64,000 nt of DNA from NCBI GenBank assembly GCA_013350335.1, contig CM023535.1, forward strand, positions 25,388,617-25,452,616, given 5' to 3'. Both the position numbers and the translations under genes were made by a program. Origin of the DNA: Chimonanthus salicifolius. Its lineage: Eukaryota; Streptophyta; Magnoliopsida; Laurales; Calycanthaceae. Positions 56,562 through 61,380 of this stretch are shown piece by piece. Each line of letters begins with the position of its first letter. Positions within the stretch are counted from its first letter, which is position 1. A model generated the notes under the pieces. The model saw only the letters and a list, made by a program, of their open reading frames with translations. It had not been told where the DNA came from and did not search any database.

Positions 56562-58028
56562 GGTGGAGGACACTATGATAAATGCTTTTGTCATGCAATA
56601 GCTTCTCTCATTAGTCAAATTTGGTGATGTATCTACATCCTCAAGTTCCTAAGAATTTCCCTTCACATTATTAAGTAATCTACACTGTATTGCATCATTT
56701 AATACCAATCTATACTACATCACTTAAATTCACTCTTGGTGGTTGACTTATGAGTTCCATTTGAACATTTTTCTTTAGGTAAGCATCTTATTGTTTTTTG
56801 TTATTAAACTACTTAAAATTACTACCACGTTTATGTTCATTTCGTCTTCTTTCATGTCAAGATTTCATCTTTGGTGGTACCTTTTATATATTATCATGTC
56901 ATGTCAGCTTTTAATGTTGTGTATTCATCCATCCAGGTAGATAAAAACCTATCATTCCTAAACAGCTTTGTGCAGCATTCCTTAGAAAAAGGAGCTAGGC
57001 CCTACATAACTGAGAATGAGCGATCTGGAATGTTGAATATAAGCAATTTCAGAAGTCAAGACCAACTAGAAGTTTCTACACATTCTCTAAAGTTCGAAGC
57101 GTATGACCTCCCAAAGCCACCACCCTTACCAACAAGAGTTCCTGTTTCTATTACCTCGTCAACCGACCTTGTACCAGTACAAGAGTCAATTTATCCTAAG
57201 GAAACTCATAAATCCACCTTGCCAGCATCTGTCCCTGATTCTGCAGCTGCAGCAGATTTTGGTTTGAAACTTAGACTTGATGGGGTTCAAAAGAAATGGG
57301 GTAGGCCAACTTATTCCTCTTCTTCTACCCCATCAACTTCAACATCTGGTGTCCAAAAAACAGCAAATGGAGTGACTCATGGACCTGAAACAATGAGTTC
57401 GCTTGCACGTGATGTCTCATATGACTTGAAGAAGCAAAATGTTGAAGTTTCTGCTGAAAAGCAGAGATTGGCCGCTTCATTATTTGGTGGCGCATCATCT
57501 AAAAATGAGAAGAGACCATCGTCAAGCCATAAGGCTGTAAGAGGTGGCACTGCAAATGTAGAGAAGTCACAGGCAACAGCAGCATCTGCAACAAATAATG
57601 CCTCAATTGAAGTCCCTGCAGAGAAGACTGCCCCCCCTCCACAACCTCCTCCAGACCTGCTTGATTTGGGTGTACCAACTCCAGCAAGTGTGCCATCTCC
57701 AGATCCTTTTATGCAACTGGAAGGACTTCTTGGGCCCACGCTTATAGCCTCATCTGAAAAATCTGTTACAGCCAATGCTTCTGAGCCATCTGATCTCATG
57801 GAGGCACTATATGCAGACACTCCTACTACTGGACTGAGTGGCACCAACACGTACTCCGCTACCCTTAAATCTGGTATAGCCAACATTGCCGATAAAAACT
57901 CTTCAACTACGTCAGTTAAGAAGGGCCCAAATCCACGAGATTCCTTACAGAAGGATGCAGTTGCAAGGCAGGTTGGTGTAACACCATCCGGTCAGAACCC
58001 CAACCTATTCAGTGATTTGCTTGGCTAA
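11342..58028 (+). CDS. AP4E: AP-4 adaptor complex subunit epsilon (whole split gene, 11 coding exons)
   Basis: AP-4 is a four-subunit coat adaptor at the trans-Golgi network. In plants it helps sort vacuolar cargo and its receptors. The exons join to a 965-residue protein, close to the roughly 940 residues I recall for the Arabidopsis protein. Residues from about 20 to 620 form the Adaptin_N alpha-solenoid (KMKEYIIRLVYVEMLGHD, LLKRTGYLAVTLFL, FELLYKMTKSSNVEVIVDRM, NQWFIQTMNKVFEHAGDLV). The last 340 residues are a Ser/Pro/Ala-rich hinge and tail. The start at GCCATGGGC has an excellent context; the stop is TAA. All introns are GT-AG and phase 0. No exon has a stop or frameshift, so the gene looks functional despite the load of transposable elements. 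Assignment to AP-4 rather than AP-1/2/3 rests on remembered similarity to plant AP-4 epsilon along the full length. Confidence 0.96.
11909..14351. other. Intron 1, first part: diverged internal repeats, no gene
   Basis: A degenerate motif block (TTCACTTT..., then GCTTGGAC.TGCAGATT, AAACTGAACTGCAAA, CTCAAATTGAGCTGAATTGTG) recurs at about 11931, 12029, 12503, 12790 and 14260, and again at about 23697-23800 beyond the L1. The stretch from about 13020 to 14110 holds no recognisable coding sequence. No conserved protein is encoded. Confidence 0.6.
14631..14702 (+). repeat. 36-bp tandem duplication inside the L1
   Basis: Two adjacent copies of a 36-bp unit starting AACTTGTTGGAAGGTG, at 14631 and 14667. 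The length keeps the frame (12 codons). Confidence 0.93.
14768..15544 (+). pseudogene. L1 ORF2 remnant: zinc-binding region and RNase H
   Basis: Two open pieces in different frames: 14768-15100 with the zf-RVT pattern (VFGWLAGLGKILT, CPLCLSGEES, HFLQLLGI), and 15257-15544 with the RNase H start (LLKLNFDVSCMREIGCAGYG). RNase H is cut short by a TGA at about 15542. Non-functional. Confidence 0.82.
15828..16082 (+). repeat. Chromovirus LTR, subfamily A, first ~255 bp only
   Basis: Matches the start of the LTRs at 19300 and 22645 (TGATGCGGTGCATCTC..., GGCGTGAGGAGTGAGTC) and then stops abruptly after CCAG, where the complete copy at 19300 continues with GTACCT. Confidence 0.88.
16083..16897 (+). 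pseudogene. Chromovirus integrase tail and chromodomain-like remnant
   Basis: An open segment from about 16100 to 16753 begins with the integrase C-terminal region (LHNQDTHAEIKDHINISDEKYK), passes a Pro/His/Asp-rich linker, and ends in a chromodomain-like block (IEFILVEDVVSIPAGG, LYSVTWKPRPFTDITWLPEC, LYRLAPDLLKRF). Chromodomains steer integration to particular chromatin. The catalytic integrase core, RT and protease are absent. A purine-rich tract (AGATGGGGAGAT) abuts the LTR at 16898. Confidence 0.75.
16898..17715 (+). repeat. Chromovirus LTR, subfamily B, forward copy
   Basis: Starts TGATGCGGAGCACCACAC and ends TCCTACATCA, followed by a primer site. About 818 bp. It is closely similar to the reverse complement of 18454-19294. 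Confidence 0.92.
17718..17730 (+). other. Primer binding site after the forward LTR
   Basis: TTGGTATCAGAGC, the plant initiator-Met tRNA type, lies three bases after the LTR end. The normal leader continues only to about 17757. Confidence 0.88.
17758..18439 (-). pseudogene. Chromovirus gag fragment, inverted
   Basis: Minus-strand sequence matches the + strand gag at 20320-20890: PKAFIDWLSGM, VKNVKVEALNFDGR, a Gly/Arg-rich stretch (GDRGRGRGRNGPHN). It belongs to the minus-strand LTR on its right. At its left it is joined to the leader of the forward LTR with CTTTC shared at the junction (17753-17757). Confidence 0.85.
18454..19294 (-). repeat. Chromovirus LTR, subfamily B, inverted copy
   Basis: Read on the minus strand it starts TGATGCAGAGCACCACAC and ends TTGTCCTGCATCA, followed by a primer site (TTGGTATCAGTAGCC, one base inserted). 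About 841 bp, facing the LTR at 16898-17715. Confidence 0.92.
19300..20176 (+). repeat. Chromovirus LTR, subfamily A, full copy (5' LTR)
   Basis: TGATGCGGTGCATCTCC to TTGTCCTGCATCA, 877 bp, followed at 20179 by TTGGTATAAGAGCC, a primer site with one change from the usual sequence. It pairs with the LTR at 22645-23546. Confidence 0.92.
20321..21469 (+). pseudogene. Chromovirus gag
   Basis: Three open pieces make up a gypsy Gag, the structural protein that packages element RNA. They carry FIDWLSGMEHYFEWYNM (retrotransposon gag domain), a 915-codon-frame segment with DQWQALRQGNMSVSDYVDKF and RMGLHPDLQKELIP, and a zinc knuckle CYNCHGYGHFAHEC (CX2CX4HX4C) at about 21281-21325. Several stops break the first 600 bp; the last 184 codons are open. 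After the gag end the sequence passes directly to the integrase tail; protease, RT and RNase H are missing. Confidence 0.88.
21479..22644 (+). pseudogene. Chromovirus integrase tail and duplicated chromodomain-like block
   Basis: Begins with the integrase C-terminal remnant (HTHALYAEINTCNEQYEL, about 21560-21630). A decayed linker leads to a chromodomain-like block (KREKVEFILNEKVVPTRQP, FSWLTTNELQGQDPTLLVRY), which is repeated once. The purine-rich tract AGATGGAGAGAT abuts the 3' LTR. Confidence 0.7.
21895..22663 (+). repeat. 385-bp tandem duplication of chromodomain plus LTR start
   Basis: Units begin AAGGTAGAGTTTATA at 21895 and 22280. Each unit runs through the chromodomain-like block and purine tract into the first 19 bases of the LTR; in unit 1 the LTR start (TGATGCGATGCATCTCCAG) is followed at once by the second chromodomain copy. 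Confidence 0.92.
22645..23546 (+). repeat. Chromovirus LTR, subfamily A, full copy (3' LTR)
   Basis: About 902 bp, TGATGCGGTGCATCTCC to TTGTCCTGCATCA, highly similar to 19300-20176. The L1 3' end follows at once. Confidence 0.92.
23547..23592 (+). mobile_element. L1 LINE 3' end and A tail beyond the gypsy cluster
   Basis: A T-rich stub ending in CTATAAATGAAGTTATCTTT and an A run at about 23579-23592, then TTTCAAAAAAG, the target duplication matching 14340-14351. It completes the L1 fragment ending at 15827. Confidence 0.8.
24278..24463 (+). CDS. AP4E: AP4E exon 2
   Basis: Residues 190-251, KLCDNDPGVMGATLCPLFDL to YDYHQMPAPFIQ. Acceptor GATTCAG, donor CAG|GTTTGT, phase 0. Confidence 0.95.
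24651..24878 (-). repeat. LTR (3') of the non-coding element
   Basis: TGTAGAATAAGACACTG ... TCTCAATA on the + strand. It matches 26852-27069 with small indels. Confidence 0.9.
24879..26851. other. Internal region of the non-coding LTR element, rich in AGATCTG
   Basis: Open frames occur on both strands but overlap one another and show no domain. About a dozen copies of AGATCTG, often as the palindrome CAGATCTG, lie between 25580 and 26640, far above chance for a 7-mer in 2 kb. Confidence 0.75.
26852..27069 (-). repeat. LTR (5') of the non-coding element
   Basis: TGTAGAATAAGATACTA ... TCTCAATA on the + strand. The adjacent primer site lies to its left. Confidence 0.9.
27526..27663 (+). mobile_element. 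L1 3' end, severely 5'-truncated, inserted in the RTE relic
   Basis: 138 bp of L1-like 3' UTR (GGTGCCTCTTTTTCTATTA) and an A tail, flanked by AAATATAGATAT (27514-27525) and AAATATTGATAT (27664-27675), a 12-bp target duplication with one mismatch. Confidence 0.8.
28017..28235. mobile_element. Small TIR element (MITE, hAT-like)
   Basis: 219 bp. Ends GTTTGTTTGGTAG and, on the other strand, GCTTGTTTGGTAT form imperfect terminal inverted repeats. Flanks TATTAAAG and TATTAGGT share the first five bases. Comparison with the other RTE copy (TATTTAGGTTCAATG) shows the uninterrupted site. No coding capacity. Confidence 0.65.
29260..29475 (+). CDS. AP4E: AP4E exon 3
   Basis: Residues 252-323, IRLLKILALLGSGDKKASES to TSRFLK. 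Acceptor TTCATGCAG, donor GAAG|GTATGT, phase 0. Confidence 0.95.
29598..29708 (+). CDS. AP4E: AP4E exon 4
   Basis: Residues 324-360, SESHNLKYMGIDALSRLIKI to VIDCLE. Acceptor CCGCGCAG, donor GAG|GTGAGG. The intron before it is only 122 bp. Confidence 0.95.
30285..30916 (+). mobile_element. L1 LINE 3' fragment in intron 4
   Basis: Broken frames give the zinc-binding region and C-terminal tail of an L1 ORF2 (GWGKILTQ, EESPHHLL-like codons, LWRLAIFTTVWRRLWWELNN at about 30535-30590). A 3' UTR (GCACCTTTGTTGCCTCC) and A tail at 30893-30916 follow. This subfamily lacks the RNase H domain seen in the L1 at 1-2282. The 5' limit is approximate; no target duplication was found. Confidence 0.75.
30917..32700. 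other. Intron 4 spacer, no supported gene
   Basis: No recognisable coding sequence. A short (AT)n run lies at about 31914-31932. A stretch at about 32430-32600 resembles the antisense of L1 RT sequence but is too decayed for a firm call. Confidence 0.45.
33317..33698. mobile_element. hAT-like non-autonomous TIR element with TAAATTCCCGG-type iterations
   Basis: 382 bp flanked by an exact 8-bp duplication CTTGCAGC (33309-33316 and 33699-33706). The terminal inverted repeats read ACTTGTCGCAAATATCG and CATTGTGACAAATATCG. An 8-bp duplication with such ends is typical of hAT. The interior is made of varied short pieces such as CGATAAATTCCCGG, GGTAAATTCC and GCGATAA, unusually rich in CG for this AT-rich DNA. 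No transposase. Confidence 0.82.
34095..34883 (+). pseudogene. Copia gag
   Basis: Start MAASTEPPRTSEDSSYTDM, then ITTVFLNETNYFQWSHSAKM (gag N-terminal region) and a UBN2-like gag core (SWLFHSMEDHIRGTVYTLP, YYSKMRTCWLELDQL, FLAGLNQNFEPIRAQLL). One in-frame TAA at 34311-34313 breaks it; the frame then continues to 34883. The C-terminal zinc knuckle is absent. Confidence 0.85.
34895..35881 (+). pseudogene. Copia GAG-pre-integrase and integrase
   Basis: The 328-codon open segment holds the zinc-binding region (WRCRLGLPSD, CAPCQNGKNKRTSF) and the integrase core: HSDVW, YFVSFIDDYSRMTWIY, LHSDNGGESLFH, then VVEQKNRHLLEVARSLL (catalytic Glu region, VEQKN where VERKN is usual). It is frame-shifted relative to gag; the downstream linker to RT is decayed. 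Confidence 0.88.
36093..37696 (+). pseudogene. Copia reverse transcriptase and RNase H
   Basis: RT begins at MEEELTTLEKNHTWDMVPLP, shifts frame at about 36345, and continues with LDVKNAFLHGDFHDEIYM, YGLKQSPWVWFEKF and the active site YIDD (VVYIDDVVLIG, about 36738-36760). RNase H follows (YSDADWDGSSGDRHSTTSY, then RSSAEVEYRAM, HIEVDCPFLR, ADILTKY). A TGA at 37313-37315 replaces the usual Trp codon before RSKKQS. Otherwise 440 codons are open. Confidence 0.9.
37695..37703 (+). other. Copia polypurine tract
   Basis: GAGGGGGAG directly before the 3' LTR. Confidence 0.85.
37704..37955 (+). repeat. Copia 3' LTR
   Basis: Starts TGTTGTGGGACCC just after the purine tract and contains a promoter/terminator-like T-rich part. 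The right limit is a guess because no second LTR exists for comparison. Confidence 0.65.
38095..38322 (-). pseudogene. L1 RT fragment
   Basis: Minus-strand translation carries the L1 RT block RLDFEKAFDKDDWSF, preceded by SQASKRRLIMDSFLIAQKK. It is a short internal piece with no tail of its own. Confidence 0.7.
38331..39338 (-). mobile_element. L1 LINE (minus strand), 3' portion, split by a later L1
   Basis: A T run at 38322-38330 is its A tail. The minus strand then shows RNase H (MKFNVEGAARGKPGPACIGD, SNEAEILSIKRALAIW, about 38630-38940) and part of the zinc-binding region. Translation across the insertion joins CPLC..EEKDLDHWFVSCPVAQ at 40695, so this piece and 40695-41746 are one element. 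Confidence 0.87.
39339..40694 (+). mobile_element. L1 LINE (+) inserted head-to-head into another L1
   Basis: Flanked by AGTGATCTA (39330-39338 and 40695-40703). It contains the zinc-binding region (CPICETEEEDIDHLFIGCPL, about 39698-39760) and RNase H (MKFNVDRATKVKLGLVGIG, SNEAEIISIRRALHI, about 40124-40295). Stops follow, then a 3' UTR and A-rich tail at about 40676-40690. 5'-truncated and non-functional. Confidence 0.88.
40695..41746 (-). mobile_element. L1 LINE (minus strand), upstream portion of the split element
   Basis: Minus-strand frames 40877-41398 (WVRVLKARYGLANHRAWTLG, FWSDLWLGERPLKEIYPRL, DELIWMGDSSGVNSVK) and 41529-41746 (FWTLVIEKVEKRLTGWGRRC, SLFEMSKGV) are the end of RT and the linker. 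It stops abruptly at the LTR at 41747. Confidence 0.87.
41747..42808 (-). repeat. Gypsy 3' LTR (subfamily C)
   Basis: On the minus strand it runs from TGATGCGGAGAATACC to the end GTGTCCTGCATCA, and is preceded by a purine tract (about 42809-42825). It contains TTCTCGCC and GGCGG-rich blocks also seen in 45495-46300. Confidence 0.87.
43010..43340 (-). pseudogene. Chromodomain-like remnant of the minus-strand chromovirus
   Basis: Two frames give pieces of the same block as at 16438-16753: EREDRIYLGRISCFHTYRRR, then WKARSMVVATWVTTKELQC, FAPDLQARLQSLVSTEEQST and HILLLPPPRV, GFRVYHRWRRR. The last motif also occurs at 16690-16720, so both loci derive from one family. Confidence 0.72.
43482..43862 (-). 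pseudogene. Integrase C-terminal tail and Pro/His linker
   Basis: IHDLHAEIDFYINISDEQYE and NRHCRFKEVDVDNYVVD match the integrase C-terminal region of chromoviruses. A Pro/His/Asp repeat linker (HLDPHQPHPDL, DPQPDPQHDPLHDP) follows. It is preceded directly by gag-type sequence instead of the integrase core. Confidence 0.72.
43878..44298 (-). pseudogene. Gag remnant of the minus-strand chromovirus
   Basis: A start MSVEQPSAWVDQIVTQLTPQ at 44296-44298 sits where gag should begin after the primer site. After a frameshift, 104 open codons follow (TEDKKFKCQGICCKNEEPKE, LPSPLSEVGTF) and end at 43878. Assignment to gag rests on position; no clear zinc knuckle is seen. Confidence 0.5.
44523..44537 (-). 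other. Primer binding site of the minus-strand chromovirus
   Basis: Minus strand TTTGGTATCAGAGC next to the 5' LTR, initiator-Met type. Confidence 0.85.
44538..45494 (-). repeat. Gypsy 5' LTR (subfamily C)
   Basis: TGATGCGGAGAATATC (minus strand) to CATGTCTTGCATCA. It pairs with 41747-42808, with length differences. Confidence 0.87.
45495..46300 (-). repeat. Additional related gypsy LTR, truncated
   Basis: The minus strand starts TGATGTGGAGCATACC at 46300 and shares the GACGACAAGGCGAG- and TTCTCGCCG-type blocks with the C LTRs. It lacks the last ~230 bp of an LTR at the junction with 45494. No internal region is attached. Confidence 0.7.
46301..47132. other. End of intron 4, no supported gene
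   Basis: An A run at about 46550-46560 preceded by TTTCTATTAATATATTTC may be a tiny L1 3' stub. Nothing else is recognised before exon 5. Confidence 0.4.
47133..47330 (+). CDS. AP4E: AP4E exon 5
   Basis: Residues 361-426, DPDDTLKRKTFELLYKMTKS to PSNQWFIQ, one of the most conserved parts of the subunit. Acceptor TGTCTGCAG, donor CAG|GTATGA. It resumes the frame after a 17.4-kb intron. Confidence 0.95.
47426..47557 (+). CDS. AP4E: AP4E exon 6
   Basis: Residues 427-470, TMNKVFEHAGDLVNAKVAHN to QLRSSA. Acceptor CTTTCCAG, donor GCT|GTAGGT. Confidence 0.94.
47960..48016 (+). CDS. AP4E: AP4E exon 7 (19 codons)
   Basis: Residues 471-489, VESYLHIMGEPKLPSLFLQ. It is too short to be found by ORF length; identified from conserved sequence and splice sites (TTTGTGCAG, CAA|GTAAAT). 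Confidence 0.93.
48177..48293 (+). CDS. AP4E: AP4E exon 8
   Basis: Residues 490-528, VICWVLGEYGTADGKFSASY to SNDDTVK. Acceptor TTTTACAG, donor AAG|GTAATT. Confidence 0.94.
48294..51387. other. AP4E intron 8
   Basis: AT-rich intron with a SINE at 49748-49918, a (TA)n run at about 49569-49587 and a CT-rich stretch at 49375-49410. No other gene is seen. Confidence 0.8.
49748..49918 (+). mobile_element. tRNA-derived SINE
   Basis: GGGGGTATAGCTCAGTTGG contains a good RNA polymerase III A box (TAGCTCAGTTGG). GGGTTGACTCTCC about 45 bp on resembles a B box. A tRNA-unrelated body and a (GA)n end follow. There is no acceptor stem or CCA context for a true tRNA. Confidence 0.6.
51388..51465 (+). CDS. 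AP4E: AP4E exon 9 (26 codons)
   Basis: Residues 529-554, AYAITAIMKVCAFEISARRK to LELLPE. The acceptor TTTTGAAG|G ends in AAG, weaker than CAG; donor GAG|GTTAGT. Needed to keep the conserved chain between exons 8 and 10. Confidence 0.9.
51529..51557. repeat. (CT)n microsatellite in intron 9
   Basis: About 14 CT units, 65 bp after the exon 9 donor. Confidence 0.95.
51630..52589 (-). mobile_element. L1 LINE 3' fragment (minus) with target duplication
   Basis: Flanked by ATTAGTTCAA (51620-51629 and 52590-52599). A T run at 51631-51640 is the A tail. Minus-strand frame 51975-52208 holds the zinc-binding region (MAGLGKTLTRDNLRKRGRIL, CPLCLQVSEEANHLLLHCPF). It lies exactly at the left edge of the gypsy LTR remnant. 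Confidence 0.87.
53054..53965 (+). pseudogene. Gypsy-type gag remnant
   Basis: 53054-53266 encodes a coiled-coil-like start (MVETLRGEMHELIANFSREL). After frame breaks, 53510-53965 encodes the gag core (MWEKLKKLMYKTFLLANYTQ, LRQGSRTVAKYAKEFNLLLA, RFIDGLHLFVADAM) and a Ser/Thr-rich tail ending DKCFKC, the first half of a zinc knuckle cut by a stop. Confidence 0.78.
54536..55790 (+). repeat. Gypsy 3' LTR in intron 9
   Basis: Starts TGATGTGGGCATC after the purine tract; its last ~200 bp match the left remnant. The end position is uncertain. Confidence 0.65.
56202..56345 (+). CDS. AP4E: AP4E exon 10
   Basis: Residues 555-602, CQSLIDELSASHSTDLQQRA to ASCEDIE. Acceptor TTATTGCAG, donor GAG|GTCAGC. 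Confidence 0.95.
56529..56559. repeat. (CT)n microsatellite in intron 10
   Basis: About 15 CT units. Confidence 0.93.
56937..58028 (+). CDS. AP4E: AP4E exon 11 (C-terminal hinge and tail)
   Basis: Residues 603-965, VDKNLSFLNSFVQHSLEKGA to SGQNPNLFSDLLG, stop TAA. It is by far the longest exon. After the last solenoid helix the chain is Ser/Pro/Ala-rich and probably disordered. Short motifs stand out: LRLDGVQKKWGRPTYSSS, AASLFGG at 781-787, DLLDLG (clathrin-box-like) at 842-847, DPFMQLEGLL, and the C-terminal LFSDLLG. I recall similar motifs in the Arabidopsis protein, so they are likely docking sites, but no folded ear domain is evident. Confidence 0.95.
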   Translation, partial: VDKNLSFLNSFVQHSLEKGARPYITENERSGMLNISNFRSQDQLEVSTHSLKFEAYDLPKPPPLPTRVPVSITSSTDLVPVQESIYPKETHKSTLPASVPDSAAAADFGLKLRLDGVQKKWGRPTYSSSSTPSTSTSGVQKTANGVTHGPETMSSLARDVSYDLKKQNVEVSAEKQRLAASLFGGASSKNEKRPSSSHKAVRGGTANVEKSQATAASATNNASIEVPAEKTAPPPQPPPDLLDLGVPTPASVPSPDPFMQLEGLLGPTLIASSEKSVTANASEPSDLMEALYADTPTTGLSGTNTYSATLKSGIANIADKNSSTTSVKKGPNPRDSLQKDAVARQVGVTPSGQNPNLFSDLLG

Positions 58029-58700
58029 ATCAAGTTGTGAGCCTTGTGCATTGTACAACATGGATATTGGATCCCAAAACCACCTGCAATTAAATGTTTA
58101 GTGAATCGGCTTGGGTTTTCAAGATGGTTGATGAGGCATCTGCCAATTTCTAGGGTCGACTGAGACAGCCATTTAGCCTCAAAGGATTGCGGGAATGGTA
58201 AGTTCTTTAAGAGAGGGATGTATGGTATGACTGTCAGCTTTTGTATTTGTTCATAACACATAGATTTGGTGGTAGCACAGTGAGGATGTTAAAATGTGTT
58301 CTTTTGTGTAGCTAAAACTTACCCAATTGCAATTGCAATGGGTTATATGGAACTTGCCCGGGTTTATTTTACGTTTGTGTCTGTGTTCCATACATCCACA
58401 TCATAGAAGTGACTTTAACATTTTTAGGATGTATGTTGAATAAGTTGAAACAGTATACTTGTGGAATCTGGAAGCCCATTTGTACTGTCTACAGACCTGG
58501 ACTTGGTTACCATTTCTTATGTTTTTAATATGACAATTTTATTGGATGCATAGGATTGATGCCAGGTATCACGGACTTAGTTACCATTTCTTATGTTTTT
58601 AATGTGACAATTTTATTGGATGTATGGGATTGACACCAGGTATCATACCAACAGACAGTTTCTTCTCAACCTTCATCGAAGAACTGTCGAGTCTGAAACC
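58029..58700 (+). other. Probable AP4E 3' UTR and immediate 3' flank
   Basis: T-rich, non-coding sequence after the stop. The polyadenylation site cannot be fixed from sequence alone. Confidence 0.5.
58501..58648 (+). repeat. 74-bp tandem duplication in the 3' flank
   Basis: Two copies starting ACTTGGTTACCATTTC (58501) and ACTTAGTTACCATTTC (58575), about 92% alike. Confidence 0.93.
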
Positions 58701-60041
58701 TTTTTTTTTGGGGGTGGGGGGAATAATCTGTACCTTAGATCCATGTTTCTGAATGTGCATCTGAATCAGAGAGAAGAAAATCTATGGTGATTCACTGGGT
58801 TGATGTGTCTGAGCAAGTGATTCCCATCATCATCATTCTCGTTGTCAACATAAAAGCCATTTACTTCATTTATATGAAAAAAAAAACAGGTTATTCCCAT
58901 TGGGTGATGAAAACTTCAAATGCATCTGTTTTAGTTGCTCCATTTTTCTTTATTCAATGCGTCGACAAACATACCCTATGTTGCCTGAAGGGTGCAGTGT
59001 CATTAACCATGTGGGAGTTTTCTGTATACTGAAAAAAAAAGGTTTCCCTTGAGTTCTCATGGATGTATAGCCTGTTTTTGATTGGCGGCACGCAGGCATG
59101 GTATATTCATCATGATTCTTTTTGAGTTCTACGTTTTTATTTTATTTTAATGAAACTCACCAGGACCAACTGCACATGCTGTACAAGAAGTGGTACAAAC
59201 TGACAGAATGTAGGATAGAGATTTCTGTTTCGATTTGAGGACAAATCAACCTCCTTTCCGAAGTTATGATTTAGTGAAAACCTATGATCCCATTCAAATG
59301 ATTTAGATTAGCTTATATAAAGGCTTAAGTTACATTATAATAATCAATGACAACTAAATTTCTTTAAACAATCTTTTAATTGTAAGCATGGACAAAATAA
59401 ACCGAATAGATTAGAATGCTAGCACATAGATTGTCCCATTGTATTTAAGAATTGACTTTTATTTAATTATCATAACCATCATAGGGAAACTAGTAAATCT
59501 AGTCTAATCAATCAAATTGTTCTTAATTTAATGGTTGTTATCATGAATCAGGTCAAAATTTAAGTTTACATTGGTAGGCAATCGACATTGTTATTTTCTA
59601 GCCGACGGTACAGAATTTGCTCCCATGTGGAGAAAAGTAAGTGTTCATGAGCCCCATTTTGTCCAATGTCCTGCTTGGCTACGTTTGAAATCTTGGAAAT
59701 TGCAGGAGAATCACTAGTCATGGAGGAGAATTCTCCGAGAAGAACAGGTAATTACCGGAGCATGACTAGAGATTTGTACCCTATCAAATGGGCCACCGCA
59801 TCTAGGTTTCTAGGAATGAAATCTGAAAAGAGCACAAGGTAGGTTCCACATATCTGGCCTGTGGGCTTCAGATTCCATCATTCCTCTATTGAGCTCTATT
59901 CATGGATTATAAGGTGAAAGATATGATTAATTTTTAAATAAGCAGAACAATGAAGGATTATCATGGTCGTATGTTAGAATTTTATCAAACAATAAAGGAT
60001 AAGACCTATAAATTTATGTTATAGGAGGCTGGCTTTAAAGC

Positions 60042-60137
60042 GGGGGTTTAAAATACGTATCGGCAATGCACACGTATCATCAATGAAGCAGGGGTTTAAA
60101 GTACGTATCGGCAATGCACACGTATCATTAATGTGCT
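60042..60137. repeat. 48-bp tandem duplication
   Basis: Two copies of a 48-bp unit containing TACGTATCGGCAATGCACAC and GTATCAT, nearly identical. Confidence 0.92.
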
Positions 60138-61380
60138 TTTTCTCTCCTCAGCCATTATTTTTTTTCAAAAAATCCAGAAAATTCTGAGCTTCATTTTTAT
60201 GTAATTGTGTCATTAATTAATGGCCATTTGCATATAGTAACGGGGTGTTCAAGTTATGAAATCAAGGTTTTAATAATTAGTCAAAAAATTGAAAAAATGT
60301 CTAATAATTCCAGAAAAATGGAAAATAATTTACAGTGATTTTTTGAAATGAATTTGATGTAGTTAATTAATACAAAATCATTATTTTTAAGAAGTTTGCA
60401 TTGTTTGAATGAGCGATCGTGTTAATGAACTTTGTGGAAGACTATACCGAGATGACTATATATAAGGAAGTTCACTATATACCTGTCATCATCTGACTCA
60501 TCCCAGTTTGGCTTAATTGAATGCACTCACTCTGTCATCCTCTCAACTTCACGCGGGATATATAGGTTAGTGGAAACTTGTTAAGGGGTTGGGAAATTAG
60601 AGCGGCCTCCAAAGCGAATGACACCCAACACACACCATAGAAAAATGGATTATCAATGTTTCTCGGCGCCCTGTGAACATCTATAAAATATTTGACAGAG
60701 ACTACCCATTTTGCATCTTTGGCCTCCTCCTTGTCTTTTGCATCTATTCTTCTCTGTCTCAAACTTGTAGGCATGTCCCAAGTAGGATTTGGTGGCCCAA
60801 CCGAACCTCAGGTTGACAGTATAATTCAGATCGACGGATATATATCGCCCACTCCTGCTGAAGACTTTCTTCATGAATGTTCACCTAAACCATCCCCCTA
60901 ACTTCTTCGATCTGCCTTGAGCCAACACCGGACCATGTCCTCCCAAGCGGCTTTCTCGGAGGCTCTCTTTCATTGTTCTCCTCAAGTCCTAATCTTCCTG
61001 AGTCTCTCTAGGCTCCCCCATCATTTGGCCACATGTTCCTGCTTCCAGTGCCGGCTCTGAGATGCCCTGAAATTTCAGGGACCCTAAGCGCTGTGTAGGC
61101 TCTGAAAGTGTAGGCTCTAAGATTGTGAGTAAACTCATTGATCACATTGGTGGGGGACTTAGATGGGAGTCTAATTCGTCTATAACTAGTGCTGGCTCTG
61201 CCTGCTTCCCCACAATGTGTTCCTTCAAGCATATTATTCCACTGTCAATGGTTTGTTACATGCCTTGCAGTGTATTTTGAAACTGTTACTATCGTCTAAC
61301 CTCTCCCAAATCTCCATGTGGGATCATCAACTTTAGGTGCCATTGATTTGCAAACATTTTAAAATTTATGATTAGACCAT

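Noticed and set aside
57377..57886. 169-codon open frame on the minus strand
   Set aside because: Antisense shadow of AP4E exon 11; Ser/Ala-rich coding composition keeps the opposite frame open.
58784..59032. 82-codon + strand frame after AP4E
   Set aside because: Low-complexity hydrophobic translation of T-rich flank with no similarity recognised.
60535..60903. Overlapping frames on both strands near a TATATATAAGG sequence at about 60465
   Set aside because: Neither product is recognised and neither strand shows splice or start evidence strong enough to call a gene.
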